A stretch of 64,000 bases of DNA from CAWGQN01 sp963824885 (lineage in GTDB: Bacteria > Actinomycetota > Actinomycetes > Actinomycetales > Microbacteriaceae): positions 62,001 to 126,000 of the forward strand of contig CAWGQN010000005.1 of assembly GCA_963824885.1 (NCBI GenBank), written 5' to 3'. Below, in pieces: positions 18,193-26,327 of this stretch. A program made the translations under genes and the position numbers. Position 1 is the stretch's first letter. The number at the start of each line of letters is the position of its first letter. The notes beneath the pieces were generated by a model. That model did not search any database, was not told the DNA's origin, and saw only the letters and a program-made list of their open reading frames with translations.

Positions 18193-19104
18193 TTAGAACT
18201 GCCACGGGTAGGGTCCCCAATCCGGAGCACGTTTTTCGAGAAAGGAGTCACGGCCTTCGGCAGCTTCGTCAGTGCCATAAGCGAGCCTCGTCGCTTCACC
18301 CGCAAAGATTTGCTGCCCAACGAGTCCGTCGTCAACGGCATTAAAAGCAAACTTGAGCATCCGGATAGCGGTAGGTGACTTTGTGAGAATTGCTTGCGCC
18401 CACGCAATGGCCGTTGACTCAAGATCGTTGTGCGGTACGACTTTGTTAATGGCCCCGACTTCGTATGCTCGTTGAGCATTGTATTCTTCCGCGAGAAAGA
18501 AAACTTCGCGCGCAAATTTTTGCCCAACCTGACGCGCAAAATATGCGCTCCCATAGCCGGCGTCAAATGAACCAACGTCCGCATCCGTCTGCTTAAACCG
18601 CCCGTGCTCCGCGCTGGCAATTGTGAGATCACACACGACGTGAAGTGAGTGACCACCCCCCGCCGCCCACCCCGAGACAACCGCAACAACAACTTTTGGC
18701 ATGAAACGGATGAGTCGCTGAACCTCAAGAATATGAAGGCGACCGGTCGGTGACGGAGCGGTCGCACCGTCACCATCTTTGTAGAGGTATCCATCTCTGC
18801 CCCTCATACGTTGGTCACCTCCCGAGCAGAATGCCCACCCACCGTCTTTTGGACTCGGTCCGTTCCCGGTCAACAGGACTACGCCAATTTTTGAGTTCGT
18901 GCGTGCGTCCTCGAGGGCCGAATAGAGTTCGTCGACAGTGTGGGGACGAAACGCATTACGCACCTCGGGCCGATTGAAGGCAACTCGTGCTACCCGGCCG
19001 TCAATGCTGTGATGGTAGGTAATGTCGCTAAGCCGCTCAAACCCCGCCACGTCTACCCACTGGGCTGCGTCGAAAATCTCAGACACCGTCTCTGATCCAG
19101 ACAT
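18193..19104 (-). CDS. menB: 1,4-dihydroxy-2-naphthoyl-CoA synthase (naphthoate synthase)
   Basis: A crotonase-fold enzyme of 303 residues that closes the naphthoquinone ring of menaquinone from o-succinylbenzoyl-CoA. The diagnostic features are RVAFNRPEVRNAFRPHTVDEL, FCSGGDQRMRGRDGY (the MenB-specific GGDQ region), SGWAAGGGHSLHVVCDLTIAS, QTDADVGSFDAGYGS and the C-terminal RAPDWGPYPWQF. The frame extends far upstream, but that part is out-of-frame sequence of other genes. ATG 19104 is the right start by comparison with MenB length, and it has a -10-like TAAGCT seven bases upstream. No other men gene is in the window. Confidence 0.93.
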   Translation of the reverse strand: MSGSETVSEIFDAAQWVDVAGFERLSDITYHHSIDGRVARVAFNRPEVRNAFRPHTVDELYSALEDARTNSKIGVVLLTGNGPSPKDGGWAFCSGGDQRMRGRDGYLYKDGDGATAPSPTGRLHILEVQRLIRFMPKVVVAVVSGWAAGGGHSLHVVCDLTIASAEHGRFKQTDADVGSFDAGYGSAYFARQVGQKFAREVFFLAEEYNAQRAYEVGAINKVVPHNDLESTAIAWAQAILTKSPTAIRMLKFAFNAVDDGLVGQQIFAGEATRLAYGTDEAAEGRDSFLEKRAPDWGPYPWQF

Positions 19105-19111
19105 GACCGCA

Positions 19112-19117
19112 AGCTTA
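19112..19117 (-). promoter_or_regulatory. -10 box of menB, probable leaderless start
   Basis: On the minus strand TAAGCT is followed by seven bases and then the menB ATG. No Shine-Dalgarno is present, so transcription probably starts at or next to the start codon. Confidence 0.5.
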
Positions 19118-19196
19118 GTGTTGTCGATGGCGACATCGCTCGGCCAATTTGTGCAATCACGATCAATGGGGTTGCTGCAGCAGACCCGAGCCGTTG

Positions 19197-19697
19197 TTAT
19201 TTTTCGCCGAAAGCGTCTGTCGTGCTCGCGTGTTGGACGGTCGCGAGGAACTTTCTGGGATTGGCGAGGAGGGCGCGTGCGCGTTCGTCGCGTATCAGGA
19301 GGTGGAGTGCTGATTGGATGGCATCGCAGTGAGAGTGACGATAGCCGCGGGTGAAGAAGCCGGTGCACGTGATTTCGTGGAGGTGTTCCGTTCCGGTTGT
19401 CTCCGAGGCGATGCGTATTGGGATATCTGAAACGGTTGGTACCCAGTCGAGTCCGAAATAAGCAGTAATGGCAACCGCCGATAGCGAGAGCCACGCGGGT
19501 GGGCGAAAGTGCGCGAGGGGAGGCGACGGTGTTACGGAGCGAATCGTGGTCCAGGGAAGCTCTTCGCGTGTCGATTCCGAAGGGGTGTGAAGAGAGATTC
19601 CCGTGGGAGTGAGGCGGAGATGATTTCCGCGCGGTTCGGGGTGTCCGAGGGTGAGAGTGTTGTCGTGAATGTGAGCGTAGGCAAAACGGTGACTCAT
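19197..19697 (-). CDS. Hypothetical protein with one hydrophobic segment
   Basis: A 166-residue protein I do not recognise by name. ATG 19697 overlaps the stop of the serine hydrolase gene (ATGA), so the two are coupled. The frame is also open further upstream, but that lies within the hydrolase. The N-terminal part (NHLRLTPTGISLHTP, LPWTTIRSV) resembles a bacterial PH-like or photosystem-associated beta fold. It is followed by one hydrophobic stretch (PAWLSLSAVAITAYFGLDWV) and a helical C-terminus. A conserved membrane-associated role is inference only. Confidence 0.6.
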   Translation of the reverse strand: MSHRFAYAHIHDNTLTLGHPEPRGNHLRLTPTGISLHTPSESTREELPWTTIRSVTPSPPLAHFRPPAWLSLSAVAITAYFGLDWVPTVSDIPIRIASETTGTEHLHEITCTGFFTRGYRHSHCDAIQSALHLLIRDERARALLANPRKFLATVQHASTTDAFGEK

Positions 19698-20560
19698 CGT
19701 TGTGCCCGCCGTACAGCGCTTTTGAGAGCGGATTCGGCAAGAACATTCCCGATACCGGTTGGCCCACCGAGGGCGTGTGCGATAGCCACGCGACCGGAGG
19801 AAACATCGACAACGGCGAGAGAACCGCATCTAAGAAGCGCGCCATTGTGGAAGTATCGTGGTTCTTCCCCGGCCCACGGGTGAGGCTTTCGGTGCGGATC
19901 GAATAGGTTACCCGGGGTCGTGCCACGCGTGATGATTGTGGCCAGGGTTGCCAGTGTTGTCGCGAACCCGCCGGCGCCGATCCAGGGTCCGCTGAGGTTC
20001 CAGTCGTGCAGGGGAGCGCCGGTCAATGAGCGAGAGTACGCCACAGCAGAGTTGTCGTCGGTGGTGGTCAACGAGCCTTCGTCGATATCGAGCGGGGTAA
20101 AAACGAGCCTTCGTACCGCGTCCAGCAACGGCAACTGTGTCACCCGTTCAATCACTCGGGCGAGCACGGCGTAACCAAGGTTGGAATATCCCGCACCTGG
20201 TCGCAACAAATCACTCAAGCGCGATACCACCTGTTGGTCGAACATTTCTGATGACCATCCCGCATACGGTGACACCCAGTTCTTCTCTTGTTCGGGAAGA
20301 ACTCGAGCTAAGCCCGATTGATGCTCGATGAGACCCCGGATTGTGATTGACCCCGGCCCGACGCCGAAAACGTCACGAACCGGAGTATCGTCATCGAGCG
20401 CTCCCTGTTCAATGAGTCCCCGAACTGCTGCGCCGGTCAGAAGTTTGCTGACCGATGCCCACGCAACGGGAGTCTGCGGGGAATGCCAACGACCGTAGCT
20501 TTCACGCGCGACGGTGTCTCCCTCGGCGATGAAAACGGCCGTGCTGGTCAGAAAACTCAC
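19694..20560 (-). CDS. Serine hydrolase, beta-lactamase / DD-peptidase class C-like family
   Basis: 288 residues with the nucleophile motif SxxK as SVSK (WASVSKLLTG), the second motif YSN (GAGYSNLGYAVLARVIE) and supportive sequence LIEHQSGLA. The third motif region (HNGALLRCGS) is HNG rather than KTG/HxG, as in many esterase-like members. No signal peptide is visible, so it is probably cytoplasmic and more likely an esterase or peptidase than a resistance enzyme. GTG 20560 is preceded by AGGA at a seven-base spacing. It is first in a minus-strand run toward menB. Confidence 0.85.
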   Translation of the reverse strand: MSFLTSTAVFIAEGDTVARESYGRWHSPQTPVAWASVSKLLTGAAVRGLIEQGALDDDTPVRDVFGVGPGSITIRGLIEHQSGLARVLPEQEKNWVSPYAGWSSEMFDQQVVSRLSDLLRPGAGYSNLGYAVLARVIERVTQLPLLDAVRRLVFTPLDIDEGSLTTTDDNSAVAYSRSLTGAPLHDWNLSGPWIGAGGFATTLATLATIITRGTTPGNLFDPHRKPHPWAGEEPRYFHNGALLRCGSLAVVDVSSGRVAIAHALGGPTGIGNVLAESALKSAVRRAQR

Positions 20561-20663
20561 TACACATCCTCAACATTGGTGCGGCCCGAAGGGGGGACCA
20601 TTCGCACAAGAGTACTCCTGGATTTCGGCACGCACGCAGCGTGTGTCGACCCCAATAATCGAC

Positions 20664-21011
20664 CGCGTGGCACGCTCGTGCTTTACAGCGATCAACAATG
20701 CCGATTTCCTCGTCGCCGACATTGAGCGGGCGCGCTCACGATGGCGCGCCAGGGTCACGGCACGCAAAGACTCCGCAATTTGGCGGGTTATCGACGTCGT
20801 TTCGCGACAACCGATTCTGAGCGCGAAAATCATTGCGAGCGAACTCGGGATCAACCCGACGAATGCCCTTCGCTATCTCGACCAACTCGCAGAGGTTGGC
20901 GTACTGCGGGCCTTTACCATCCACAAGCATGGGCACTTCTGGCGAGCAGACGAAATTCTTCGAGCCCTCGACGCCTTCGCGGCTCGAGCCGGTCGGCGAG
21001 ATCGCGCCTGA
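20664..21011 (+). pseudogene. Remnant of a Fic-family protein (C-terminal winged-helix part)
   Basis: Only the C-terminal part of a Fic (filamentation induced by cAMP) protein can be read: SCFTAINNADFLVADIERAR, a helical linker, then SAIWRVIDVVSRQPILSAK, GINPTNALRYLDQLAEVGVL and the tail DEILRALDAFAARAGRR. The catalytic HPFxxGNG core is absent, and the sequence upstream does not continue the family in any frame. It is probably a degraded gene truncated by rearrangement. The open frame extends back to 20514 but the added text has no family character. Confidence 0.65.
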
Positions 21012-21060
21012 TTGCCTACTCCTTACGTCGGGAAAGTGGCCTTAAACGCCGAAAACGCCG

Positions 21061-22320
21061 TTAGTGAAACAGACCCTTTGCGGACAGTCGTCGGCTCGCG
21101 GCGCACATCCCGATTCCGCTGAGCAGGAGAGCGCTCGTGACGAGTGGCACCACGCCCGGCGACCTTCCCGCTTCGGCCAGTTCTTTCGTGGCTGCCCATG
21201 TCGTCGCGTCGGGCGCCGAATCGACGGCAGCCGTGTATTCCGTTGGGGGTGTTGGCACGGGCGCGAGAACCGAATCCGGTGGCGGTATCGGGGCCGCGCT
21301 CGTCAGCACCGTGTAGATCGCTGACACATCGGGTGACACGCCATTGGCCGCGGTGACGGTAAAGGTCGCTGTCCCAGCGGTTGTGGGGACTCCAGTAATC
21401 GCTCCGGTCGTTCCGTTCAGGACGAGGCCGGCGGGCAGCGCTCCGCTGGAGACAGCGAATGTGGGAGCCGGTGCCCCGGTGGCCGTGACCGTGAAAGAAA
21501 AAGGCGTTCCCACGGCGGCGACCGGGGGGGTTCCCGACGTGATCGCGGGACCCGGAGTGATGATCGGCGCCACGGGCGGGGGGCACCCGGCCTGAACAGT
21601 GATCGTATTGGTGTCGAGGGTAACGGCCCCGTTGCGTGCCAGCAGACGTCCGACGATTGTCGCACCGGTGGTCCCAGTGATAGACGCGAGAGCCATGATT
21701 GTCCCTTGGAATTGGGATGCGGTGCCGAGGGTGGCCGAGCTTCCAACCTGCCAGAAAACGTTGCACGATGTGGCTCCGCCGGTTATCACGATGTTGCTTG
21801 CCGAACCGATAGTGAGGGTGCTCGCTGCCTGAAAGACCCAGACCGAATTGGCGCTTCCGGCCAGGGTGAGCGTGCCATTGTTCGAAAGCAAGAGGGCGCC
21901 CCCGGAGTACACGCCCGGAGTCAGTGACAATCCGGACAACTCTGAGAGGCCTGACGTCGTCGGCGTCAGGCCTGCGGCCGTGTTGTAGGCGGTCGTCAAA
22001 TCGTTCTGGGCTTGGGCCGCGACAGCGTCGGTCTGGTGGAGCGTGCCGGTGAAAGTGCCGTTAGGGAGGCCACCGAATCCAGTTATCGATGTCCCCGGGC
22101 TGAGGCCGACGTCACCGTTTACGACCGACGGACCCGTATTTGTGACGGTACTGGCCCCAAGCACGCCGAAGGTTGAGGCAGTGCCGAGGTCAACGGGGCC
22201 GGTGATTATCGAGGCGGCGCGCGCACCACCAGGCCATGTAAGCAAGAGCAGCATGTGAAAACAGACGAGGCTTGCGCCGAAGAGCCGCGAGGTACGTATT
22301 TGACCAGATGAACAGACCAT
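21061..22320 (-). CDS. Ice-binding family (DUF3494) surface protein
   Basis: About 419 residues. A signal sequence (LVCFHMLLLLTWPGGARA) is followed by a DUF3494 domain with PVDLGTASTFGVLGASTVTNTG, NGDVGLSPGT, LTPGVYSGGALLLSNNGTLTL, WVFQAASTLTIGSASNI and CNVFWQVGSSATLGTASQFQGTI, features of the beta-solenoid of secreted ice-binding proteins. A Pro-rich linker, one Ig-like domain (PTFAVSSGALPAGLVLNGTTG...) and a C-terminal membrane helix with basic end follow, so it is surface-attached. No LPXTG is seen. ATG 22320 was chosen for its tgggggtgg ribosome site and signal peptide; the frame is open to 22437. Not every DUF3494 protein binds ice. Confidence 0.88.
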   Translation of the reverse strand: MVCSSGQIRTSRLFGASLVCFHMLLLLTWPGGARAASIITGPVDLGTASTFGVLGASTVTNTGPSVVNGDVGLSPGTSITGFGGLPNGTFTGTLHQTDAVAAQAQNDLTTAYNTAAGLTPTTSGLSELSGLSLTPGVYSGGALLLSNNGTLTLAGSANSVWVFQAASTLTIGSASNIVITGGATSCNVFWQVGSSATLGTASQFQGTIMALASITGTTGATIVGRLLARNGAVTLDTNTITVQAGCPPPVAPIITPGPAITSGTPPVAAVGTPFSFTVTATGAPAPTFAVSSGALPAGLVLNGTTGAITGVPTTAGTATFTVTAANGVSPDVSAIYTVLTSAAPIPPPDSVLAPVPTPPTEYTAAVDSAPDATTWAATKELAEAGRSPGVVPLVTSALLLSGIGMCAASRRLSAKGLFH

Positions 22321-22514
22321 GCGTGTGTTCCACCCCCAAATGGATGAGAGGGCGCCGTTCACGTGAGTATTGCACTGCAACACGCCCCTCATTAGGTCAT
22401 GACTACCACTCGAGAGGCAGCGCCACAAGCGCGGCACACGGGGCCGCCGGAATGGAGTTGCCCATGTGCGGCGCGGCGAAGCGGGGCGTGCGCGGCACGC
22501 CCCGCGGGATCGGG

Positions 22515-22520
22515 TACGGT
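22515..22520 (+). promoter_or_regulatory. -10 box of the small membrane protein, probable leaderless start
   Basis: TACGGT is followed by six bases and the ATG at 22527. No Shine-Dalgarno sequence intervenes. Confidence 0.45.
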
Positions 22521-22526
22521 GGCACT

Positions 22527-22691
22527 ATGTTGATTTTTGTCATTGTTCTTCTGGTTTTGTGGTTGATCCTCGCAATTCTGGGATTTGCCGTCAACGGCTT
22601 GTTGTGGCTGGCCATCATAGGCATCGTCCTTTTTGTTGCGACTGTCCTCATCGGGTTTATCCGGAGAGCCGCGAGATCGTCAAAGCGTTAG
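22527..22691 (+). CDS. Small hydrophobic membrane protein
   Basis: A 54-residue protein made almost entirely of two hydrophobic helices (LIFVIVLLVLWLILAILGF and LLWLAIIGIVLFVATVLIGF) and a basic tail RRAARSSKR, which predicts a cytoplasmic C-terminus. Similar small hydrophobic proteins of unknown function are common in actinobacteria. The open frame reaches back to 22272, but that part has no protein-like character and ATG 22527 has a well-placed -10 element. Confidence 0.7.
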   Translation: MLIFVIVLLVLWLILAILGFAVNGLLWLAIIGIVLFVATVLIGFIRRAARSSKR

Positions 22692-23156
22692 GGGTCGACC
22701 GAGCGCGAGCGGGTGACTCGATATTTCGACTCTTCTCGCTCCCGGGTGAACCGTTTGTGATCGCGGTCGGTGTCAAAGCTGAATTTTTGTGCCGGTGACG
22801 TGCCGATACCGCTCGTAATGAAGACGTATACCTATTGCGCGAAATAGTGATCAACCGGCACTTTCGTACCACGGGCGTCAAGCGCGTTGTTCGCTTCGTA
22901 CCCGCTCCTTATTTCTGGGAAAACGCCAAGAACCGCTTGACTACCTCGACACGCACGGGTGAGACGTGAGCGACTGGATTGCGATAAACAAGGAAGCAGA
23001 GGAACAGACGTCGAGCATCCCGAAACCGCGGTGACGGCCATACGGCGCACGAGAAGCGCGTGTGTGGTGCGAGCACGGTGGTTGGGGTGATGGGAGAATC
23101 GTGCTCTTCTGTGACCGGCCAAATCCAACTATCCGAAAATAAGGGAGCATAAATTT
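22692..23156. other. Long leader region of the first array gene
   Basis: About 465 bases without a convincing gene. Its right half resembles the region in front of the array gene at 26967: a shared 21-base block (22911-22931), short scattered matches after it, and nearly the same distance to the start codon (246 versus 245 bases). It ends in a ribosome site AAGGGAG nine bases before ATG 23157. A long leader or regulatory region is likely. Confidence 0.55.
22911..22931. repeat. Upstream conserved element, copy 1
   Basis: A 21-base block starting atttctgggaaaacgcc and ending aaga is repeated exactly at 26722-26742. Each copy lies about 245 bases before the ATG of a related array gene. It may be a promoter or operator retained after duplication. 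Confidence 0.7.
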
Positions 23157-23924
23157 ATGCCTTTGCGCCGATCAACCCGATTCACCGCTGTCGTCGCGAC
23201 TGTCGCCGTGGCGTCAACCGCGGCGATCATTGCCGGTGTTGTCTACAACGGCAGTGCTGTGGCCGCTGAAGAACATTCTCGCCAGAGTCAAGAAGCCTCG
23301 TTGAAACGCAATGAGCAAGGAGCAATTAGTGCGCTGAAGACCCAAATCGCTTCGGATGCCAAAACGCTCGATCCCGTTGTCGCCGATGTCAGACAAACGG
23401 TCGCGTTGACCGCCGGGCGTGCAGACGAGGATGTCCGCGAATCGTTGCAGACTGCCGTCGCGCCCGCTCAAGAGGCGGTGGCCTCGACGGTTAAATCCGC
23501 TCTCGCAGGTTCGGGAGTTGCGGAGGTTTCTCACGCGCGGGACACCGTCAAAACGCTGTGCGCGGACCGCACGAAAACACTTGAGGATGCGCGGGTAGCG
23601 GTTGAAAATAATGCCGCGGGTCATGACGCCGCCAAGAAAAAGGCCGAGGACGACAAGGCGGCGCAATCAGCGCAGCGAGCGAAAGACGAGGCAGCCGCGA
23701 GAAACGCGAGCCAGGTCCAGCCGACAACGACCCCGTGCCCGCAAAACGCGAGTGCCGCGCGCCCGTGCCCGTACGCACAGTCCAATGCCCAGGTCGAATC
23801 GGCCCCGTCGGCGAGCACCGAGTCGAATTCGGCCTCGGTTCCGACGGCGACGACCGTTGACCCATCGGAGAGCGCACCGTCACCGTGTCCATTTGCGCAC
23901 GCACGCGGTGCGAGTGCGAGGTAG
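23157..23924 (+). CDS. Array protein 1: exported helical protein with Cys-Pro motifs, no zincin domain
   Basis: 255 residues, family not recognised. An N-terminal signal or anchor (RRSTRFTAVVATVAVASTAAIIAGVVY, possible cleavage after SAVAA) is followed by a long Ala-rich, charged helical region likely to form coiled coil (residues ~40-175). The C-terminal ~80 residues are Ser/Pro/Ala-rich and carry PCPQ, RPCPYA and PCPFAHA motifs. It corresponds to the N-terminal half of the fusion protein at 26967 (RRSTR start, TAGRAD, HARDTVKTLCADRTKTLEDAR versus SARDAVKTLCAEDGTKIENAR) but lacks the zincin domain of its other neighbours. Ribosome site AAGGGAG. Confidence 0.75.
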   Translation: MPLRRSTRFTAVVATVAVASTAAIIAGVVYNGSAVAAEEHSRQSQEASLKRNEQGAISALKTQIASDAKTLDPVVADVRQTVALTAGRADEDVRESLQTAVAPAQEAVASTVKSALAGSGVAEVSHARDTVKTLCADRTKTLEDARVAVENNAAGHDAAKKKAEDDKAAQSAQRAKDEAAARNASQVQPTTTPCPQNASAARPCPYAQSNAQVESAPSASTESNSASVPTATTVDPSESAPSPCPFAHARGASAR

Positions 23925-24065
23925 CGCACACATCGACGCCGAGGTCGTCACGTCAGGGCCTCGAATCACTCCACCGCGGCGACGCCAGCTGCCCTGAGTG
24001 GCCGGGTGTGGCGAGGCGGTTCGGTCATGTAGTGCCGGGCTGCCGAGCCACACCCGCGTGTCGTG

Positions 24066-24094
24066 CCGCGTGACCGACGGCGTCGGTCACGCGG
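24066..24094. terminator. Perfect 13-bp hairpin between array genes 1 and 2
   Basis: The stem ccgcgtgaccgac / gtcggtcacgcgg is perfect and closes a three-base loop (ggc). It lies 142 bases after the stop of array gene 1 and 43 bases before the ATG of array gene 2. No T-run follows, so it is either a terminator or a structured leader. Confidence 0.65.
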
Positions 24095-24136
24095 TCATTC
24101 GTGGTTCATCGGAAATCGAAGAGGAAAAAGAAGAAA

Positions 24137-25175
24137 ATGACGATTCGTCGTTCCAAACGTGTCACGTTGTTGGTAGTTGGTGGGGTCGTGGTTGCGACAG
24201 CTGTGATTGTTGTGGGAGTGGTGCATCAGGGGAGTGTGGATGCGGATCGCGCTCGCGTTGTCCGCGGTCAGTCGGTTGCTGAAAATCGGTGGGAAGGGCA
24301 AGCGGTGTCTTCGCTTCGTTCGATTATTCGGTCGACGGTGCAGAGTTTGGATGAGCCGATTACTCAAGCGCAAGCGACGTACGATTCCACCGCGGGTCGG
24401 GCGTCGGAAGACGCGCGAGACGCCCTTAAGAATGCAATTGCGGAAGCCAAAAATGCACCTCCCGCGACGCTCGCGAAGGTCGAGCTTTTCAGCGACGCGA
24501 AAAACCTTGGCGTCGCTCGTGACGGCGCAATGACGCTGATATCAACGTTAAAGGGGAACCTTGTTACGGCTGTCGCGGCCCCGCAAGAACAAGCGACGGC
24601 TTTTGACGCGGCTGCCGCGGTAGCTGCACAGCGAAAAGCCGCCGAAGCGGCACGGGCAAAGAAGCCTGTTCCGGGCGGCACGTCACCGGCCGGACCCGCC
24701 ACGAAGGAAGTGGGCACCGCAGCATCGGCGGCGTGTCTCGGCGGCGGCACGGGTTACAACGCCGCGATTGCGTGCATTAATGCGCTTGATTTTGGTATCA
24801 CGGTCACGGTCGAGTGGGGTTTGGCGTCGGGCGGCGGCGAGAACAGTGTTTAACCCGAGTGGGAAGACGGCCACCATCAAGTTGGGAAGCGGTAGGGGGT
24901 CCGATTTCGGAACGAGTGCGATGTCAACATCCGTCGTCATGCACGAAGCCGGTCATGCGTCGAGTGCTCGATGCGAAGCCATTGCCGCGGATCCGGTTTT
25001 TGATCAACCGATATACCCACAATTCCAGCCCGGAGGACAACTCAATAACAAGCAAGAACGATATGCGACAGCTTTTGCGATTGCACACGGGGCACCCGAT
25101 CATCAGGCGGCCGGCGAGTGGGCATACGGAATAACGAGTACGCCCGAAGAAATCGCAATGGCCCTGCGCTGCTAA
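24137..25175 (+). pseudogene. Array protein 2 (copy A): membrane-anchored zincin-like protein, frame-shifted
   Basis: The first open frame (24137-24853) encodes a basic N-terminus, one membrane helix (RVTLLVVGGVVVATAVIVVGVV), a helical region and the start of the C-terminal domain up to TVEWGLASGGG. It then stops. The rest continues one base later in the other frame (about 24831-25175) as RTVFNPSGKTATIKLG, VVMHEAGHASSARC and ERYATAFAIAHGAP, matching the C-termini of copies B, C and D. One extra base in the run tcgggcggcggcg would explain it. ATG 24137 follows a purine-rich site and aligns with the starts of copies B and D. It is either a real pseudogene or an indel error. Confidence 0.8.
24149..24420 (+). 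repeat. 5' repeat shared by zincin array genes, copy A
   Basis: By eye this 272-base stretch differs from the matching part of copies B and D at about six positions only. It covers the membrane anchor and first helical region. Confidence 0.75.
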
Positions 25176-25289
25176 CGGTTCCCGATTATTGCGTCACCCG
25201 GCCGTCGTCCGCTCGACCCCCAGATGGCGTCGTCGCTCGAACCGCAATCCTTCGCGATTGCTTCACCACCGATATAGAGAGAGATGCAC

Positions 25290-25627
25290 ATGTCCCGAGG
25301 TCGTTCCAAACGTGTCACGTTGTTGGTTGTTGGTGGGGTCGTGGTTGCGACGGCTGTGATTGTTGTGGGGGTGGTGTATCGGGGGAGTGTGGATGCGGAT
25401 CGCGCTCGCGTTGTCCGCGGTCAGTCGGTTGCTGAAAATCGGTGGGAAGGGCAAGCGGTGTCTTCGCTTCGTTCGATTATTCGGTCGACGGTGCAGAGTT
25501 TGGATGAGCCGATTGCTCAAGCGCAAGCGACGTACGATTCCACCGCGGGTCGGGCGTCGGAAGACGCGCGAGATGGACTCAAGAATGCGATTGCGGCGGC
25601 GAAAACTGCCCCCCACAACGCCCTCGC
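25290..25627 (+). repeat. 338-base repeat, copy B (pair of 28847-29184)
   Basis: By eye the first 338 bases of copies B and D differ at one position (gatgcggatcgc versus gatgcggagcgc). Divergence begins abruptly after ccctcgc. This points to recent gene conversion or duplication restricted to the anchor and helical part. Confidence 0.85.
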
Positions 25628-26327
25628 ACACGTCGATACTCTCACCATCGCGAAAGACCTCAGCGTAGCGTCCGAAAGCACGGCAAAGCTCGCCGCGACG
25701 CATAATGACGAGCTCTCCACTGCGAAAAAAATTGCAGACGATCAAGCTGCTGCGTTCGATGCTGCCGAGGCAAAGCGAAAAGCGGATGCAGCTGCAGCGG
25801 CGGCCGCAAAGAAAGCGACTCCTCGTGCCACGTCACCGGCTAGCCCGAAGGGGCCTATTCCCACCGATGACGCGGGCAAGAATGCGACCGCAATTTGTCT
25901 GAGTGGTCAGGGCGCCGAGGGCGCAATGGCGTGCGTCAGAGCGATGGCGCACGGCGTGACTGTGACATTCGAATGGAAAGAAACGGGACCGAACACCGGC
26001 TGGTCGGGAACCACGTGGATCGAGGAGTATGGTCACCTCATGACGGCTCGAGTGAAACTGTCCAACAGTATTGCGGCCGATTTTGGTCCGAGTCCGGAAG
26101 CAATATCGGTTGCGATGCACGAATCCGGTCACGCGTCGGAGGCGCGGTGTCACGCGGTCGCGAACGACCCCGTTTTCGCTCAGCGGGGAGCGCGCGACGA
26201 TGCGGCAGAGCGTTTTGCGACGGCCTACGCGATCGCCCGCGGCGCGCCCAGTCGCGACGCGGCTGGACAGTCGGCCTACGACTTCGTCAGTACTGATGCC
26301 GAAATCGCGCGGGCGGGACAGTGCTAG
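25290..26327 (+). CDS. Array protein 3 (copy B): membrane-anchored zincin-like protein
   Basis: 345 residues, family not recognised. Order: basic N-terminus (SRGRSKRV), one membrane helix, Ala-rich helical region to about residue 165, Lys/Ala-rich linker, then a compact C-terminal domain of ~130 residues. That domain has a Cys pair (CLSGQGAEGAMACV), a Trp-rich strand region, AISVAMHESGHASEARC with the zinc motif HExGH, and AERFATAYAIARGAPSRDAAG, whose Glu lies 25 residues after the second His, a gluzincin-like arrangement. It is probably a secreted-side metallopeptidase or a non-catalytic relative. I chose ATG 25290 because it matches copy D and follows gagagag. ATG 25284 is two codons upstream. 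Confidence 0.78.
   Translation: MSRGRSKRVTLLVVGGVVVATAVIVVGVVYRGSVDADRARVVRGQSVAENRWEGQAVSSLRSIIRSTVQSLDEPIAQAQATYDSTAGRASEDARDGLKNAIAAAKTAPHNALAHVDTLTIAKDLSVASESTAKLAATHNDELSTAKKIADDQAAAFDAAEAKRKADAAAAAAAKKATPRATSPASPKGPIPTDDAGKNATAICLSGQGAEGAMACVRAMAHGVTVTFEWKETGPNTGWSGTTWIEEYGHLMTARVKLSNSIAADFGPSPEAISVAMHESGHASEARCHAVANDPVFAQRGARDDAAERFATAYAIARGAPSRDAAGQSAYDFVSTDAEIARAGQC

Noticed and set aside
19694..20560. Serine hydrolase read as a beta-lactamase resistance gene.
   Set aside because: The SxxK and YSN motifs are shared by esterases and DD-peptidases, there is no export signal, and the third motif is not KTG.
24768..25175. A separate small zincin gene starting at ATG 24768.
   Set aside because: Its first ~20 codons are out-of-frame sequence of the preceding domain. 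Alignment to the paralogues shows one gene broken by a one-base shift.
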